DNA of 45,985 nt, taken from assembly GCA_902490305.1 (NCBI GenBank), contig CABUDI010000013.1, positions 1 through 45,985 of the forward strand. The letters are read 5' to 3'. This stretch comes from an uncultured Collinsella sp. (lineage in GTDB: Bacteria; Actinomycetota; Coriobacteriia; Coriobacteriales; Coriobacteriaceae). Positions 33,000 to 40,677 of the stretch are shown here, piece after piece (position 1 is the stretch's first letter; the number at the start of each line of letters is the position of its first letter). Below the pieces are notes generated by a model. That model had not been told where the DNA came from. It was given only the letters and a program-made list of their open reading frames with translations, and made no database searches. The position numbers and the translations under genes are program-made.

Positions 33000-34676
33000 T
33001 TACGAGAGCGACGTTCTCAGCAACTCGTTGAAGAGCTTCGGGTTGCCCTTGCCGCGGCTCGCCTTCATGCACTGGCCCACCAAAAAGCCGATGACCTTCT
33101 GGTTGCCATCGCGGTACTGCTGCGCCTGCTCGGCACAGTTTGCCAGCACCTCGTCCACGATCGGTTGCAGTGCGCCGGCATCGCTCACCTGGCGCATGCC
33201 GCGCTCGTCGACGATCTTGTTGGGATCGTCGCCGGTCTGAGCCATGGCCTCAAAGACCTCGTGCGCCTGGTTGGAGCTGATGGCATCGGTCGCCAGCAGC
33301 TTGGCAAGAGCTGCCACCTGAGCCGGCGCGATGCCGGACTCGGCCAGCGACACGCCCGCGCCCTTAAGGTAGGCGATCATCTCGTTGACCAGCAGGTTTG
33401 CGACCGTCTGGGCCTCCTTGCCGGCCATACCGGCAGCGGCGGCCTCAAAGAACTCGGCAAACTCGGGGTCGCCGGCAATCTGCTCGGCATCGGCCGTCTT
33501 AATGCCAAAATCGGCCTCAAAACGGGCGCGCTTGGCATCGGGCAGCTCGGGGATCTCGCCACGGCAGCGGTCGATAAACTCGTCGTCCAGGTCGAACGGC
33601 GCCAGGTCGGGATCGGGGAACAGGCGGTAGTCGTCTGCCGTTTCCTTCACGCGCATGACCACGGTGCGCTTGCGGCTGGGCTCCCAGTGGCGGGTCTCCT
33701 GGTAGATGATGCCGCCCTCCTCGAGCACCTCGGCCTGGCGGCAAATCTCGTAGGCAAGGCCATCATGCAGGCTCTTAAACGAGTTGAGGTTCTTGAGCTC
33801 GGTCTTGGTGCCCAGCTTGGTCTCGCCGCGGCGGCGCAGCGATACGTTGCCGTCGCAGCGCATGGAACCCTTCTCCATGGAGCAGTCCGAAATGCCCAGC
33901 GTCACAAAGATGCGACGGAGCTTCTCCATAAACAGGCGAGCCTCCTCGGGCGTGCGCAGGTCGGGCTCGGTGACAAGCTCGATGAGCGGCGTGCCGCAGC
34001 GGTTGTAGTCAACGAGCGACTCGGCCGCAGCGGTAATGCGGCCCTCGGCACCGCCCACGTGCACCATCTTGGCGGCGTCCTCCTCCATGTGGATGCGCAG
34101 GATGCGGATGGGCACCGTGTAGGAGCCGTCCTCGCGGCGCTCGGGCATCTGCAGGTTGGACGCATCGTAGCTGGCCAGGTGGCCGGCGCGCTGGTTGCCC
34201 TCGCGCATGGTCGACGACATGGACGTGGACAGGCCCTCGGCGTTGGCCGAGGCGCTTGCCAGGCTCTGGGCCTCGGCCTCGCCAAACGCGCAGTCGGGGC
34301 GCTCGGCGGCACCGCGTCCGGTCACGTCCAGGTCCAGATGACCGTACATGGCAAAGGCGACCGGACCCTGCGTGGTCTGGAAGTTCTTGGCCATATCGGG
34401 ATAAAAGTAGTGCTTGCGATAGAACATCGAGTGGCGCTGGATCTCGCAGTTGGTGGCGAGGCCGGCCTTGACGATACTCTCGATGGCACGCTTGTTGGGC
34501 ACCGGCAGGGCGCCGGGCAGGCCCAGGCACACCGGGCACACGTTGGCGTTGGGCTCGTCATCGTGGCTGAGCTTGCAGTTGCAGAACATCTTGGTGTCGA
34601 GTGCGGTGAGCTCGGTGTGGATCTCCAGGCCAATCACGGCCTCCCAATCCTGCAGGACCTCGGAAAGCTCCTTCAT
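33000..34676 (-). CDS. gatB: Asp/Glu-tRNA(Asn/Gln) amidotransferase subunit B
   Basis: Binds misacylated tRNA and, with GatA and GatC, converts Glu-tRNA(Gln) and/or Asp-tRNA(Asn) to the amide form. It has the WEAVIGLEIHTEL start, the zinc-site CNC...CPVCLGLPGALP and RIHMEEDAAKMVH. At 558 residues it is longer than the usual ~475-500: an extra ~65-residue Ala/Ser-rich segment sits at ~121-188 between the HLDLDVTG strand and IRILRIHMEED. The C-terminal YqeY-like tail domain is present. Start overlaps the gatA stop by one base. Confidence 0.96.
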   Translation of the reverse strand: MKELSEVLQDWEAVIGLEIHTELTALDTKMFCNCKLSHDDEPNANVCPVCLGLPGALPVPNKRAIESIVKAGLATNCEIQRHSMFYRKHYFYPDMAKNFQTTQGPVAFAMYGHLDLDVTGRGAAERPDCAFGEAEAQSLASASANAEGLSTSMSSTMREGNQRAGHLASYDASNLQMPERREDGSYTVPIRILRIHMEEDAAKMVHVGGAEGRITAAAESLVDYNRCGTPLIELVTEPDLRTPEEARLFMEKLRRIFVTLGISDCSMEKGSMRCDGNVSLRRRGETKLGTKTELKNLNSFKSLHDGLAYEICRQAEVLEEGGIIYQETRHWEPSRKRTVVMRVKETADDYRLFPDPDLAPFDLDDEFIDRCRGEIPELPDAKRARFEADFGIKTADAEQIAGDPEFAEFFEAAAAGMAGKEAQTVANLLVNEMIAYLKGAGVSLAESGIAPAQVAALAKLLATDAISSNQAHEVFEAMAQTGDDPNKIVDERGMRQVSDAGALQPIVDEVLANCAEQAQQYRDGNQKVIGFLVGQCMKASRGKGNPKLFNELLRTSLS

Positions 34677-36190
34677 TACAGCTCGCCTCCCTTCCCGGCA
34701 AAATCGGGCGCGACGGAAAGCGCGGGCGCACCCGTGGCGGCATCGGCAAAGCCGCGCTCCAGGGCGCGGGCAAACGTGAGTAGCTGACGGTCCTTAAAGG
34801 CAGGTCCCACCAGCTGGGCAGAAACGGGCAGCTTGCTGTCCTCGCCCAGGCCCAGCGGCACCGAAATGCCACCGTTGCCGCAGATGTTGAGCGAAATGGT
34901 GTACAGGTCGGACAGGTACATCTGCGTGGGATCGCTAATCTCGCCAAACTTAAAGGCCGTGCGCGGCGAGGCGGGCATCAGGATCGTGTCCACCTTGGCA
35001 TACGCGGCGTCGTAGTCCTGCGTAATAAGCGTACGGGCCTTCTGCGCGGCGTAGTAATACTTGTCGTACACGCCCGAGCTCAGCAGGTAGGCGCCGAGCA
35101 TCTGACGGCGCTTGGCCTCGGCACCAAAGCCGTGGGCACGCGAGAGCGAGCTCTGGTCGGACAGGTTGGCGCAGCCCTCCTCCTGGTAGCCGTAGCGAAT
35201 GCCGTCGAAGCGGGCCAGGTTGGAGAACGCCTCGGCCGGGCCGATGACGTAGTAGGCGGCGATAGCGGCATCCAGGTGCGGCAGGTCGACCTCGACCAGC
35301 TCGGCACCCTGATTCTGCAGCTCCTGGGCGGCGCGCTGAACAGCGGCCTTGACCTCGGTGGTCAGGCCCTCGGCCTCCATAAACGCAGGGATGATGCCCA
35401 CGCGCTTGCCCTCGATGCTGTCGTTGAGGTGCTCGGTAAAGTCGACGGCACAGTCCTGGCTGGTGCAATCGTACGGATCGTGGCCCGCGCCGGTAAGCGC
35501 GTTCATGGCAAGCGCGACGTCCTCGACCGTGCGGCCAAAGGGGCCAACCTGGTCGAGCGACGAGCCAAAGGCCACCACGCCGTAACGGCTCACGGCGCCG
35601 TACGTGGGCTTAAGGCCCACCACGCCGCAGAGCGCCGCCGGCTGGCGGATGGAGCCACCGGTGTCCGAGCCCAGCGAGAGCGCAACCTCGCCCGCGGCAA
35701 CGGCGGCAGCGGAGCCGCCCGAGGAGCCACCGGGCACGCGCTCGGTATCCCAGGGGTTGTTGGTGCGATGGAAGGCCGAGCTCTCGGTAGAGCTACCAAA
35801 GGCGAACTCGTCCATGTTGGCCTTGCCCATGGGCAGGCAGCCGGCGTCGAGCATGCGCTGGACGCAGGTGGCGGTGTAGACGCTCTGGTAATCCCCGAGC
35901 ATGCGGGAAGCGCAGGTGGTGCGCGTGCCCACGAGGTTCATGTTGTCCTTGATGGCCAACGGCACGCCCGCGAGCGGGGGCAGCGGCTTTCCGGCGGCAC
36001 GGTCGGCATCCACGCGCGCGGCGGCCTCGAGCGCGAGCTCGGGCGACACCTGCAGGAACGCCTGGACCCCGCCCTCGCGCGCCTCGATGGCGGCAAGGGA
36101 GGCCTGGGCCACCTCGGTAGCGGTAAAGTCGCCGGCGGCAACGCCCGCGGCAATCTGCGCGGCGGTAAGGGAATCGAAGCTTAGCGCCAT
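34676..36190 (-). CDS. gatA: Asp/Glu-tRNA(Asn/Gln) amidotransferase subunit A
   Basis: The glutaminase of the amidotransferase, 504 residues, amidase-signature family. The Ser-cisSer-Lys triad is visible: Lys in AGVPLAIKDNM, cis-Ser in PGGSSGGSAAAVAAG and nucleophile Ser in GSDTGGSIRQPA. Ammonia from glutamine is passed to GatB. Its start overlaps the gatC stop (TAATG) and its stop overlaps the gatB start, so the operon is fully coupled. Confidence 0.97.
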   Translation of the reverse strand: MALSFDSLTAAQIAAGVAAGDFTATEVAQASLAAIEAREGGVQAFLQVSPELALEAAARVDADRAAGKPLPPLAGVPLAIKDNMNLVGTRTTCASRMLGDYQSVYTATCVQRMLDAGCLPMGKANMDEFAFGSSTESSAFHRTNNPWDTERVPGGSSGGSAAAVAAGEVALSLGSDTGGSIRQPAALCGVVGLKPTYGAVSRYGVVAFGSSLDQVGPFGRTVEDVALAMNALTGAGHDPYDCTSQDCAVDFTEHLNDSIEGKRVGIIPAFMEAEGLTTEVKAAVQRAAQELQNQGAELVEVDLPHLDAAIAAYYVIGPAEAFSNLARFDGIRYGYQEEGCANLSDQSSLSRAHGFGAEAKRRQMLGAYLLSSGVYDKYYYAAQKARTLITQDYDAAYAKVDTILMPASPRTAFKFGEISDPTQMYLSDLYTISLNICGNGGISVPLGLGEDSKLPVSAQLVGPAFKDRQLLTFARALERGFADAATGAPALSVAPDFAGKGGEL

Positions 36191-36501
36191 TACTCGCTCT
36201 CCCCCTCTCCCAAAATGGACGGCACGCGGAAGTAGCGGTCGCGCGCGCTGCCGGCGTTTTCGAGCGCGACGTCGAGCGGCAGGTCGCGCTCGGGCTCGCG
36301 CAGGTCGTCGCCCATCACGTTGGACAGGCTTCCGATGGGATGGAACGTGGGCTCCACGTCGGGCAAGTCATATTGCAAGACGGGCTCGAGCATCTGGACG
36401 GCATCGTTCATGTAGGACGTCATCTGGGTGAGCTCGTCATCGGTCAGTGCGATCTTTGCGTACTCGGCGATGCCGCGCACGTCTTTCTCGCTGAGTGCCA
36501 T
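36190..36501 (-). CDS. gatC: Asp/Glu-tRNA(Asn/Gln) amidotransferase subunit C
   Basis: A 103-residue GatC that wraps GatA and GatB. It has the typical helical start (SEKDVRGIAEYAKIALTDDELTQM) and the C-terminal RDRYFRVPSILG. The ATG at 36501 has an AAGGGAG ribosome site; the ATG six codons upstream does not. First gene of gatCAB. A possible -10, TATACT, lies at 36537-36542 on the minus strand, without a good -35. Confidence 0.93.
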   Translation of the reverse strand: MALSEKDVRGIAEYAKIALTDDELTQMTSYMNDAVQMLEPVLQYDLPDVEPTFHPIGSLSNVMGDDLREPERDLPLDVALENAGSARDRYFRVPSILGEGESE

Positions 36502-36636
36502 AGGCGCTCCCTTCCGCATAACAGATAAACCGCTCTAGTATACAAGGCAACGCCGCTTGGAGCAGGTGCTTTACCTAAATGCAGCGAAAACGTAACGAGG
36601 ACGGCGGGCTGGCAGGCGGCGGGCCGGCGGTTCCGC

Positions 36637-36740
36637 AGCGAAACCGCACCGTCCATAGCGAAAACCGTCCCGCCTGCAACGAAGACCGTCTCGACCACAA
36701 CGAAAACCGTCCCGCCCGAAACGAAAAGCATCACAACATT
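36637..36740. repeat. 21-bp tandem repeat, about five degenerate units
   Basis: Units begin at 36637, 36657, 36678, 36699 and 36720 with consensus ARCGAAAACCGTCCCGCC plus three variable bases; the last unit diverges. It lies in the 346-base gap between gatC and the sortase gene. An open frame crossing it on the minus strand (36571-36825) has a repetitive Gly-Arg-Asp sequence and no clear ribosome site, so I do not call a gene. Confidence 0.6.
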
Positions 36741-36785
36741 CGACGCTTTTCGCCAAAATCGCGATTTTCATCGAATGTTGTGATG
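36729..36785. repeat. Long palindrome with 15-bp perfect arms
   Basis: Arms 36729-36743 and 36771-36785 (CATCACAACATTCGA and complement) flank a second, 14-bp perfect palindrome, AAAATCGCGATTTT (36755-36768). No T run follows. It overlaps the last unit of the 21-bp tandem repeat. Confidence 0.6.
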
Positions 36786-36799
36786 GTTTGGAAGTCACG

Positions 36800-36834
36800 A
36801 CCACCACAAAGGTGCCTGTCCCCATTGTGGTGGT
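36800..36834. repeat. REP-like hairpin with GGTGCCTGTCCCC core
   Basis: Perfect 10-bp arms ACCACCACAA/TTGTGGTGGT around a GGTGCCTGTCCCC loop. Half of the same unit occurs at 51-68. The form resembles hairpins mobilised by REP-associated tyrosine transposases, but no such transposase is in the window. It lies 13 bases after the sortase stop, where it could act as a 3' structure. Confidence 0.5.
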
Positions 36835-36847
36835 TCTGAACGATGTC

Positions 36848-37786
36848 TTATGCCGAGGCTTTGGCCTTGCGGCGCTTGCGGACCGCGTGGATCACGATGT
36901 CCAGCAGCAACAGCACAATGGCCACGACCACGATGAGCACGGCGAACTCGCGCTTGCCCCAGTGGCGGCCGGCCAGCGACTTTTGCTTGTCGACGTCCTT
37001 CTTGTTGTACTTGGTGCGCACGCAATGCACCAGCAGGCGATGGTCGTTCACACCGTAGGGCGTGCAGGTGACGAGCGTCACCTTGTCGGCACCGGGCTCG
37101 ATGGTCAGTGACTCCATCTCCTCGGGCAGCACGACCTCGGAGTCCACCATCTTGTAGGCGAGCGTCTTGTTCATGGTGTGCAGCAGTACCAGGTCGCCGG
37201 GCTCCAGCGAGTGGATGTCGTCGAACATGCTCAGGTTGCGCATGCCCGAGTGCGCGGTGAGCACGCAATGCGTCGATGTGCCGCCCACCGGCAGGCTCGT
37301 GCCCTCCAGGTGGCCGACGCCCGCCATAAGGACTTCTTCGCTCGTGCCGTGGTAGATGGGCATGCTCACGCCGATGGAGGGGATCTCGACCCAGCTCATC
37401 ATGGGGTCGCGGTCAAAGATGAGCTGTTGAGCGTAGGGCTCGATCTGGTCGGCGGGAAGCTCGGTGGCCTCGCCCGCCAGCTGCTCGTTAAAGGAGCGCG
37501 CCTGGAGCAGGATGCGCTCGCGCTCCTCGGCAGACAGCGCGTCCACGGTGCTGGACACCGTGCTGATCTGGTTGAACACGCCCGAGGCCTCGAGCCGGTC
37601 CAAGATCCACGGCCAGGTCATAAGGCCCACGCCAATAAGGATGATGACGATGGTGATGAGACGGTCGGCCCAGCGCGGCAGTCGCTTACGGCGGCGCTTG
37701 GGCTTTGGTTGAGGTTTGGGCTGAGGGCTTGAGCCGCCGTTGTCCGCGGCGTTATTGCTCTTCATATGTTTGGCGCCCTGCACCAT
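36848..37786 (-). CDS. Class C (pilus) sortase
   Basis: A 312-residue membrane transpeptidase that polymerises pilins through an LPxTG Thr and a pilin Lys. It has a basic proline/lysine-rich N-terminus, membrane span ~39-60, a lid-like DP motif (FDRDPMMSW), catalytic His in LTAHSG, catalytic Cys in LVTCTPYG, and Arg in HRLLV. A C-terminal membrane span (~285-305) with a positive tail is typical of class C. The ATG at 37786 follows GAGGAG with a nine-base gap. It is cut off from the pilin genes by the 38662-38699 terminator and the duplicated cassette, so it needs its own promoter. A perfect ACAACT/AGTTGT palindrome lies at 37803-37816. Confidence 0.92.
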   Translation of the reverse strand: MVQGAKHMKSNNAADNGGSSPQPKPQPKPKRRRKRLPRWADRLITIVIILIGVGLMTWPWILDRLEASGVFNQISTVSSTVDALSAEERERILLQARSFNEQLAGEATELPADQIEPYAQQLIFDRDPMMSWVEIPSIGVSMPIYHGTSEEVLMAGVGHLEGTSLPVGGTSTHCVLTAHSGMRNLSMFDDIHSLEPGDLVLLHTMNKTLAYKMVDSEVVLPEEMESLTIEPGADKVTLVTCTPYGVNDHRLLVHCVRTKYNKKDVDKQKSLAGRHWGKREFAVLIVVVAIVLLLLDIVIHAVRKRRKAKASA

Positions 37787-37954
37787 CGCCGGTCACTCCT
37801 CTACAACTCAAGTTGTCTAAACAAATAATAGCCGATTAGCGAGCTTCCGCGCCGGACAACGCCGCTAGGCTGCACCGTCCAGTCGAGGATAAGCCAGCAT
37901 TTGCGTTTTCAAAATGTTCCGAATCGGCGGGGCGATTCGGGATACAATGTCAAT

Positions 37955-38050
37955 AGAAAACGACGCACCCCGCGTAAGTGTACAAGAGCGCGGGCGGCCT
38001 AGTTTTCAGCTTTTGTTAAATGCCCGGGATCCGACCCCCGGGCATTCTTA
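37955..38050 (+). ncRNA. Candidate antisense/antitoxin RNA (copy 1)
   Basis: TACAAT at 37943-37948 would start a plus-strand transcript near 37955. It would end at the hairpin 38019-38028/38037-38046, followed by a T-rich stretch. The transcript converges on the small membrane-peptide gene and shares its terminator, as in Fst-type type I systems. There is no good -35 box, and no transcript is proven. The same elements recur at 38425-38520. Confidence 0.4.
38019..38046. terminator. Bidirectional hairpin between the small peptide gene and candidate antisense RNA
   Basis: A perfect 10-bp stem AATGCCCGGG/CCCGGGCATT with an 8-base loop. The plus side is followed by TTCTTATTT. It lies immediately after the small gene's stop. 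A second copy is at 38489-38516. Confidence 0.7.
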
Positions 38051-38197
38051 TTTGCGCTTTCGGCGCAAATGCCGTCCACCGTCCGCACCGCGCGTGCGCC
38101 TACGGACCTTAAACCGAACCTCATACGAGTCAAAAAACGCGATGACGAACGAGCCCACCGCCGCAAGGGCGGCGAGCACGTTAAGGAATTTCAGCAT
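38048..38197 (-). CDS. 49-residue membrane peptide, type I toxin-like
   Basis: Starts MLKFLNVLAALAAVGSFVIAF, a single hydrophobic span, and continues into a very basic tail (RFKVRRRTRGADGG, ending RRKRK). This span-plus-charged-tail form is typical of type I toxin peptides and small holin-like toxins. A perfect GGAGG ribosome site lies seven bases before the ATG, showing a real gene. No named family is recognised. It lies between the major pilin and sortase genes, so a role in pilus assembly is possible but less likely. A beheaded copy exists at 38518-38619. Confidence 0.65.
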   Translation of the reverse strand: MLKFLNVLAALAAVGSFVIAFFDSYEVRFKVRRRTRGADGGRHLRRKRK

Positions 38198-38424
38198 TTG
38201 GGGACCTCCGATCGAGTCGTCGGCCGCCCGCGCACGGAATGCGTCGCAAAGCCATTTTACCGCGAGTGCTCGCACTTACAGCTGGTATACGCGATTTTGA
38301 CAAACATTTGTTCGATAGTCATACGCTTGACCCTTCGGACAGTGGAGCCCAACCGCATTGTCCGGCATATTTGCGTTTTCAAAACAGCCCGGATTGGCGG
38401 GGCGATCCGGGATACAATGTCTAT

Positions 38425-38520
38425 AGAAAACGACGCACCCCGCGTAAGTGTACGAGAGCGCGGGCGGCCTAGTTTTCTAGTTTTGTTAAATGCCCGGGAT
38501 CCGACCCCCGGGCATTCTTA
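38425..38520 (+). ncRNA. Candidate antisense/antitoxin RNA (copy 2)
   Basis: Second copy of the 37955-38050 unit: TACAAT at 38413-38418, the same GC-rich body and the hairpin 38489-38516. It would be able to pair only with a truncated toxin message at its own locus, but could act on the intact copy's message where the sequence is shared. Confidence 0.35.
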
Positions 38521-38619
38521 TTTGCGCTTATTGCGGCGCAAATGCCTTCTACCGTCCGCACCGCGCATGCGCCTACGGACCTTAAACCGAACCTCATACG
38601 AGTCAAGAAACGCGATGAC
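38518..38619 (-). pseudogene. Truncated copy of the 49-residue membrane peptide gene
   Basis: Encodes the last ~33 residues (VIAFLDSYEVRFKVRRR and the basic tail) with a few substitutions. The start codon, ribosome site and first half of the membrane span are missing; the upstream sequence is unrelated and contains the pilin terminator. Confidence 0.75.
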
Positions 38620-38661
38620 GGATGAGTCCGCATCGGACGGTGGAGGCTGCCTGTGTTGTCC

Positions 38662-38699
38662 AAAAAAACGGGGCAAACTCCAGTGCGGAGTCTGCCCCG
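38662..38699 (-). terminator. Rho-independent terminator of the pilin genes
   Basis: A 13-bp CGGGGCAGACTCC/GGAGTTTGCCCCG stem (38687-38699 with 38669-38681, one mismatch) followed by seven T residues on the minus strand, about 100 bases after the major pilin stop. Confidence 0.92.
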
Positions 38700-38799
38700 A
38701 AAAGAGAATGGCAAAGCAAGAACGTCGATGGACGAGAAAAGTGTCCGCAAGTCTCATGGCCATCACATCCCACCTGCCAAAGAGATGGGTGTGTGAGCG

Positions 38800-40569
38800 T
38801 TACTCTTGCTCGGACTCCTCAGCCTGCTTACGGCTGCGGATGAGGTGCGCCACGCCGATGCACAGCACCGCGCCACCAGCGATCCAAGTGAAGGTCACAC
38901 CGTTAAGACCGGTCAACGGGAGGCCGGAGCCCTTCTTGTTCTGGATGGTGACGGGGATCCTGGTCGTGGTCGCGCCATCTTTAATATTGACAGCGACCAT
39001 ATCGGAACCAGGAGCCACGCTGAGCTTTTTAAGCGTGCCGTCTGTATTGTATTCAGGCGTCACCGTGATTTCGAAATCGGCGATGGTGTTGTAGCCCGCA
39101 GGTGTCTTGCTCTCAGAAATCAGATATGTGCCTGCAACAAGTCCAGGAATAAAGACCTTGTTGCCCGTCTCCGTGGTTTCAAACGTATATGCGTCATTTT
39201 TGTTATTGCTGAAGCTGCCGTCTTGCTTCAACCATTTTTCAACGTTTTTACCGGACCCTTCCTTGGTCATTTTGACCGTAAAGCCAGCAACGAGCTGCGC
39301 AGACGAGTTATCCGGGTCAGTCTTAGTGACATCGAAGCCGAAGACATAATCGGTGACCTTCTTCGGTTCGGAAGTGCCAGTACCGTTAGACATAGGGTCG
39401 TTGGAGTAGACAAGCTTGACTTCGTTGGTGTTACCAGCGGTCGTGTATTTGGCATCACTGGTTAACGTAGCCTGATAGGTCACAACGACCTTAGAGGTCC
39501 CATCAAGAGTCACGTTCACGGAATTTGCAGCAGCCTTGAGATCATCGAAGGAGACCTTCAAATCTTGACCCGTCTTATTGTTTAAGTCGTCCGTAGTATC
39601 CGTAACCGTTGCAGTGTAATAATTGCCAGATTTGTCAATCTTTTTGCCATTGATAGTAACGACAATAGAGTTCTCATCGGCCTTCAGTCCAACAGAGAGG
39701 TGATCTTGGAACACATACTGGTACTTATCATACGAGGCAATGTTATCAGCAACGGTACCGGTCAGCCTGTAGTCGATTTTCTGTCCTATCCGAGCGTCGC
39801 CGTAGTTTTTCCAGTCCTTCTCTTCAGCATTGGCGACATCCTTACCCACAGTGTCGTCGAGAATCTTCTTGTCGACCTTGGGGATACTAGTCTTCTCGGT
39901 AACGGTCACGGGGCCGCCGCCAACGATAGCGAAAATCGGGGAGGTGCCAGTGTTCTGCTTGGTCGTATCCGTAAGGCCGTCAGATACGAACAGGTAATAA
40001 CCGTCGCCATAAGTGCCCGGGCGCGTCCACGGGGTGTCTGCCGTAAGGGTTCCCGCAGCGGTCTCCGCCTGAACACCTTGCTTCATGCCTGAAACCGCAG
40101 CTGCAATTTCATAAAGCACGTCACCGGGAGCAACGCGCGTGCCATCGCTGCTATCTGCCGAGCTGGCATGAGTACGATTCACATTTTGAGAAAGCCACTC
40201 GGCCACATCCGAAGCAGAGGCACCCTTCTTGAGCTCCTTGGCGGGGTCTTTCTTCACAAGTGCCTTATACTCAGCTGATTCCGTAATGGCAGTGGTCACC
40301 TTGGAGCCGATAGCATTATTTGCCCACTCAATATCGGAAGCAACCTTGCCTTTGTTGTCTTTCTCGTCAACGACTTTTGCCTTAAAGATCTGATAAGCCT
40401 TGAACGTATTGTCCTTGTTGTCCTCAGCGACCTTATTGATCGTGATGCTGCCCGGCACACCCTCAGCTGCAAACGCCATCGTAACCGGAGCCATCACGCC
40501 ACCGAAGCTCAACGCTGCCGTGAGGCCTGCCGTTACTGCCAGGCGGGCGATGTTCTTGCTCATGCTCAT
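38800..40569 (-). CDS. LPxTG-anchored major pilin (SpaH/EbpB type)
   Basis: A 589-residue secreted pilin forming the shaft. It has a signal peptide (~1-34, ending MAFAAEG), an N-terminal domain with FKAYQIFKAKVV, a probable pilin lysine in TSIPKVDKKILDD, a central isopeptide domain, and a C-terminal CnaB domain with the E-box ISESKTPAGYN. The sorting signal is LPLTG, followed by a membrane span and basic tail. The ATG at 40569 has AGAGGA upstream. It is much poorer in G+C than the basal pilin gene 108 bases upstream. Terminator at 38662-38699. Confidence 0.92.
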   Translation of the reverse strand: MSMSKNIARLAVTAGLTAALSFGGVMAPVTMAFAAEGVPGSITINKVAEDNKDNTFKAYQIFKAKVVDEKDNKGKVASDIEWANNAIGSKVTTAITESAEYKALVKKDPAKELKKGASASDVAEWLSQNVNRTHASSADSSDGTRVAPGDVLYEIAAAVSGMKQGVQAETAAGTLTADTPWTRPGTYGDGYYLFVSDGLTDTTKQNTGTSPIFAIVGGGPVTVTEKTSIPKVDKKILDDTVGKDVANAEEKDWKNYGDARIGQKIDYRLTGTVADNIASYDKYQYVFQDHLSVGLKADENSIVVTINGKKIDKSGNYYTATVTDTTDDLNNKTGQDLKVSFDDLKAAANSVNVTLDGTSKVVVTYQATLTSDAKYTTAGNTNEVKLVYSNDPMSNGTGTSEPKKVTDYVFGFDVTKTDPDNSSAQLVAGFTVKMTKEGSGKNVEKWLKQDGSFSNNKNDAYTFETTETGNKVFIPGLVAGTYLISESKTPAGYNTIADFEITVTPEYNTDGTLKKLSVAPGSDMVAVNIKDGATTTRIPVTIQNKKGSGLPLTGLNGVTFTWIAGGAVLCIGVAHLIRSRKQAEESEQE

Positions 40570-40677
40570 CTTCTTTTCCTCTGCTTTCTGCTCGAATTCC
40601 ATTTGATCTAGATCTGTCTGTCTGTGTCTTAGCATCTGCTTCGCTACGTCTCGCCCCGCTCTCTGTGGGGCTGCCAG

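Larger units (their letters stand above)
37901..38626. repeat. ~255-bp direct duplication carrying a small-peptide/antisense cassette
   Basis: Copy 1 (37901-38155) and copy 2 (38371-38626) are offset by 470 bases and nearly identical: a TACAAT promoter box, a GC-rich stretch, a strong hairpin, and the 3' part of a small gene on the minus strand. Copy 1 continues into the full small gene (38048-38197); copy 2 breaks where that gene's first third should be. Confidence 0.85.

Noticed and set aside
32880..34787. 635-codon plus-strand open frame opposite gatB
   Set aside because: Antisense to gatB; leucine/glycine-rich shadow and a start inside the structured element.
36637..36740. CRISPR array
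   Set aside because: Units are contiguous 21-bp tandem copies without distinct spacers, and no cas gene is present.
36571..36825. Minus-strand 84-codon frame with Gly-Arg-Asp repeats
   Set aside because: Explained by the 21-bp tandem DNA repeat; no ribosome site and it crosses two palindromes.
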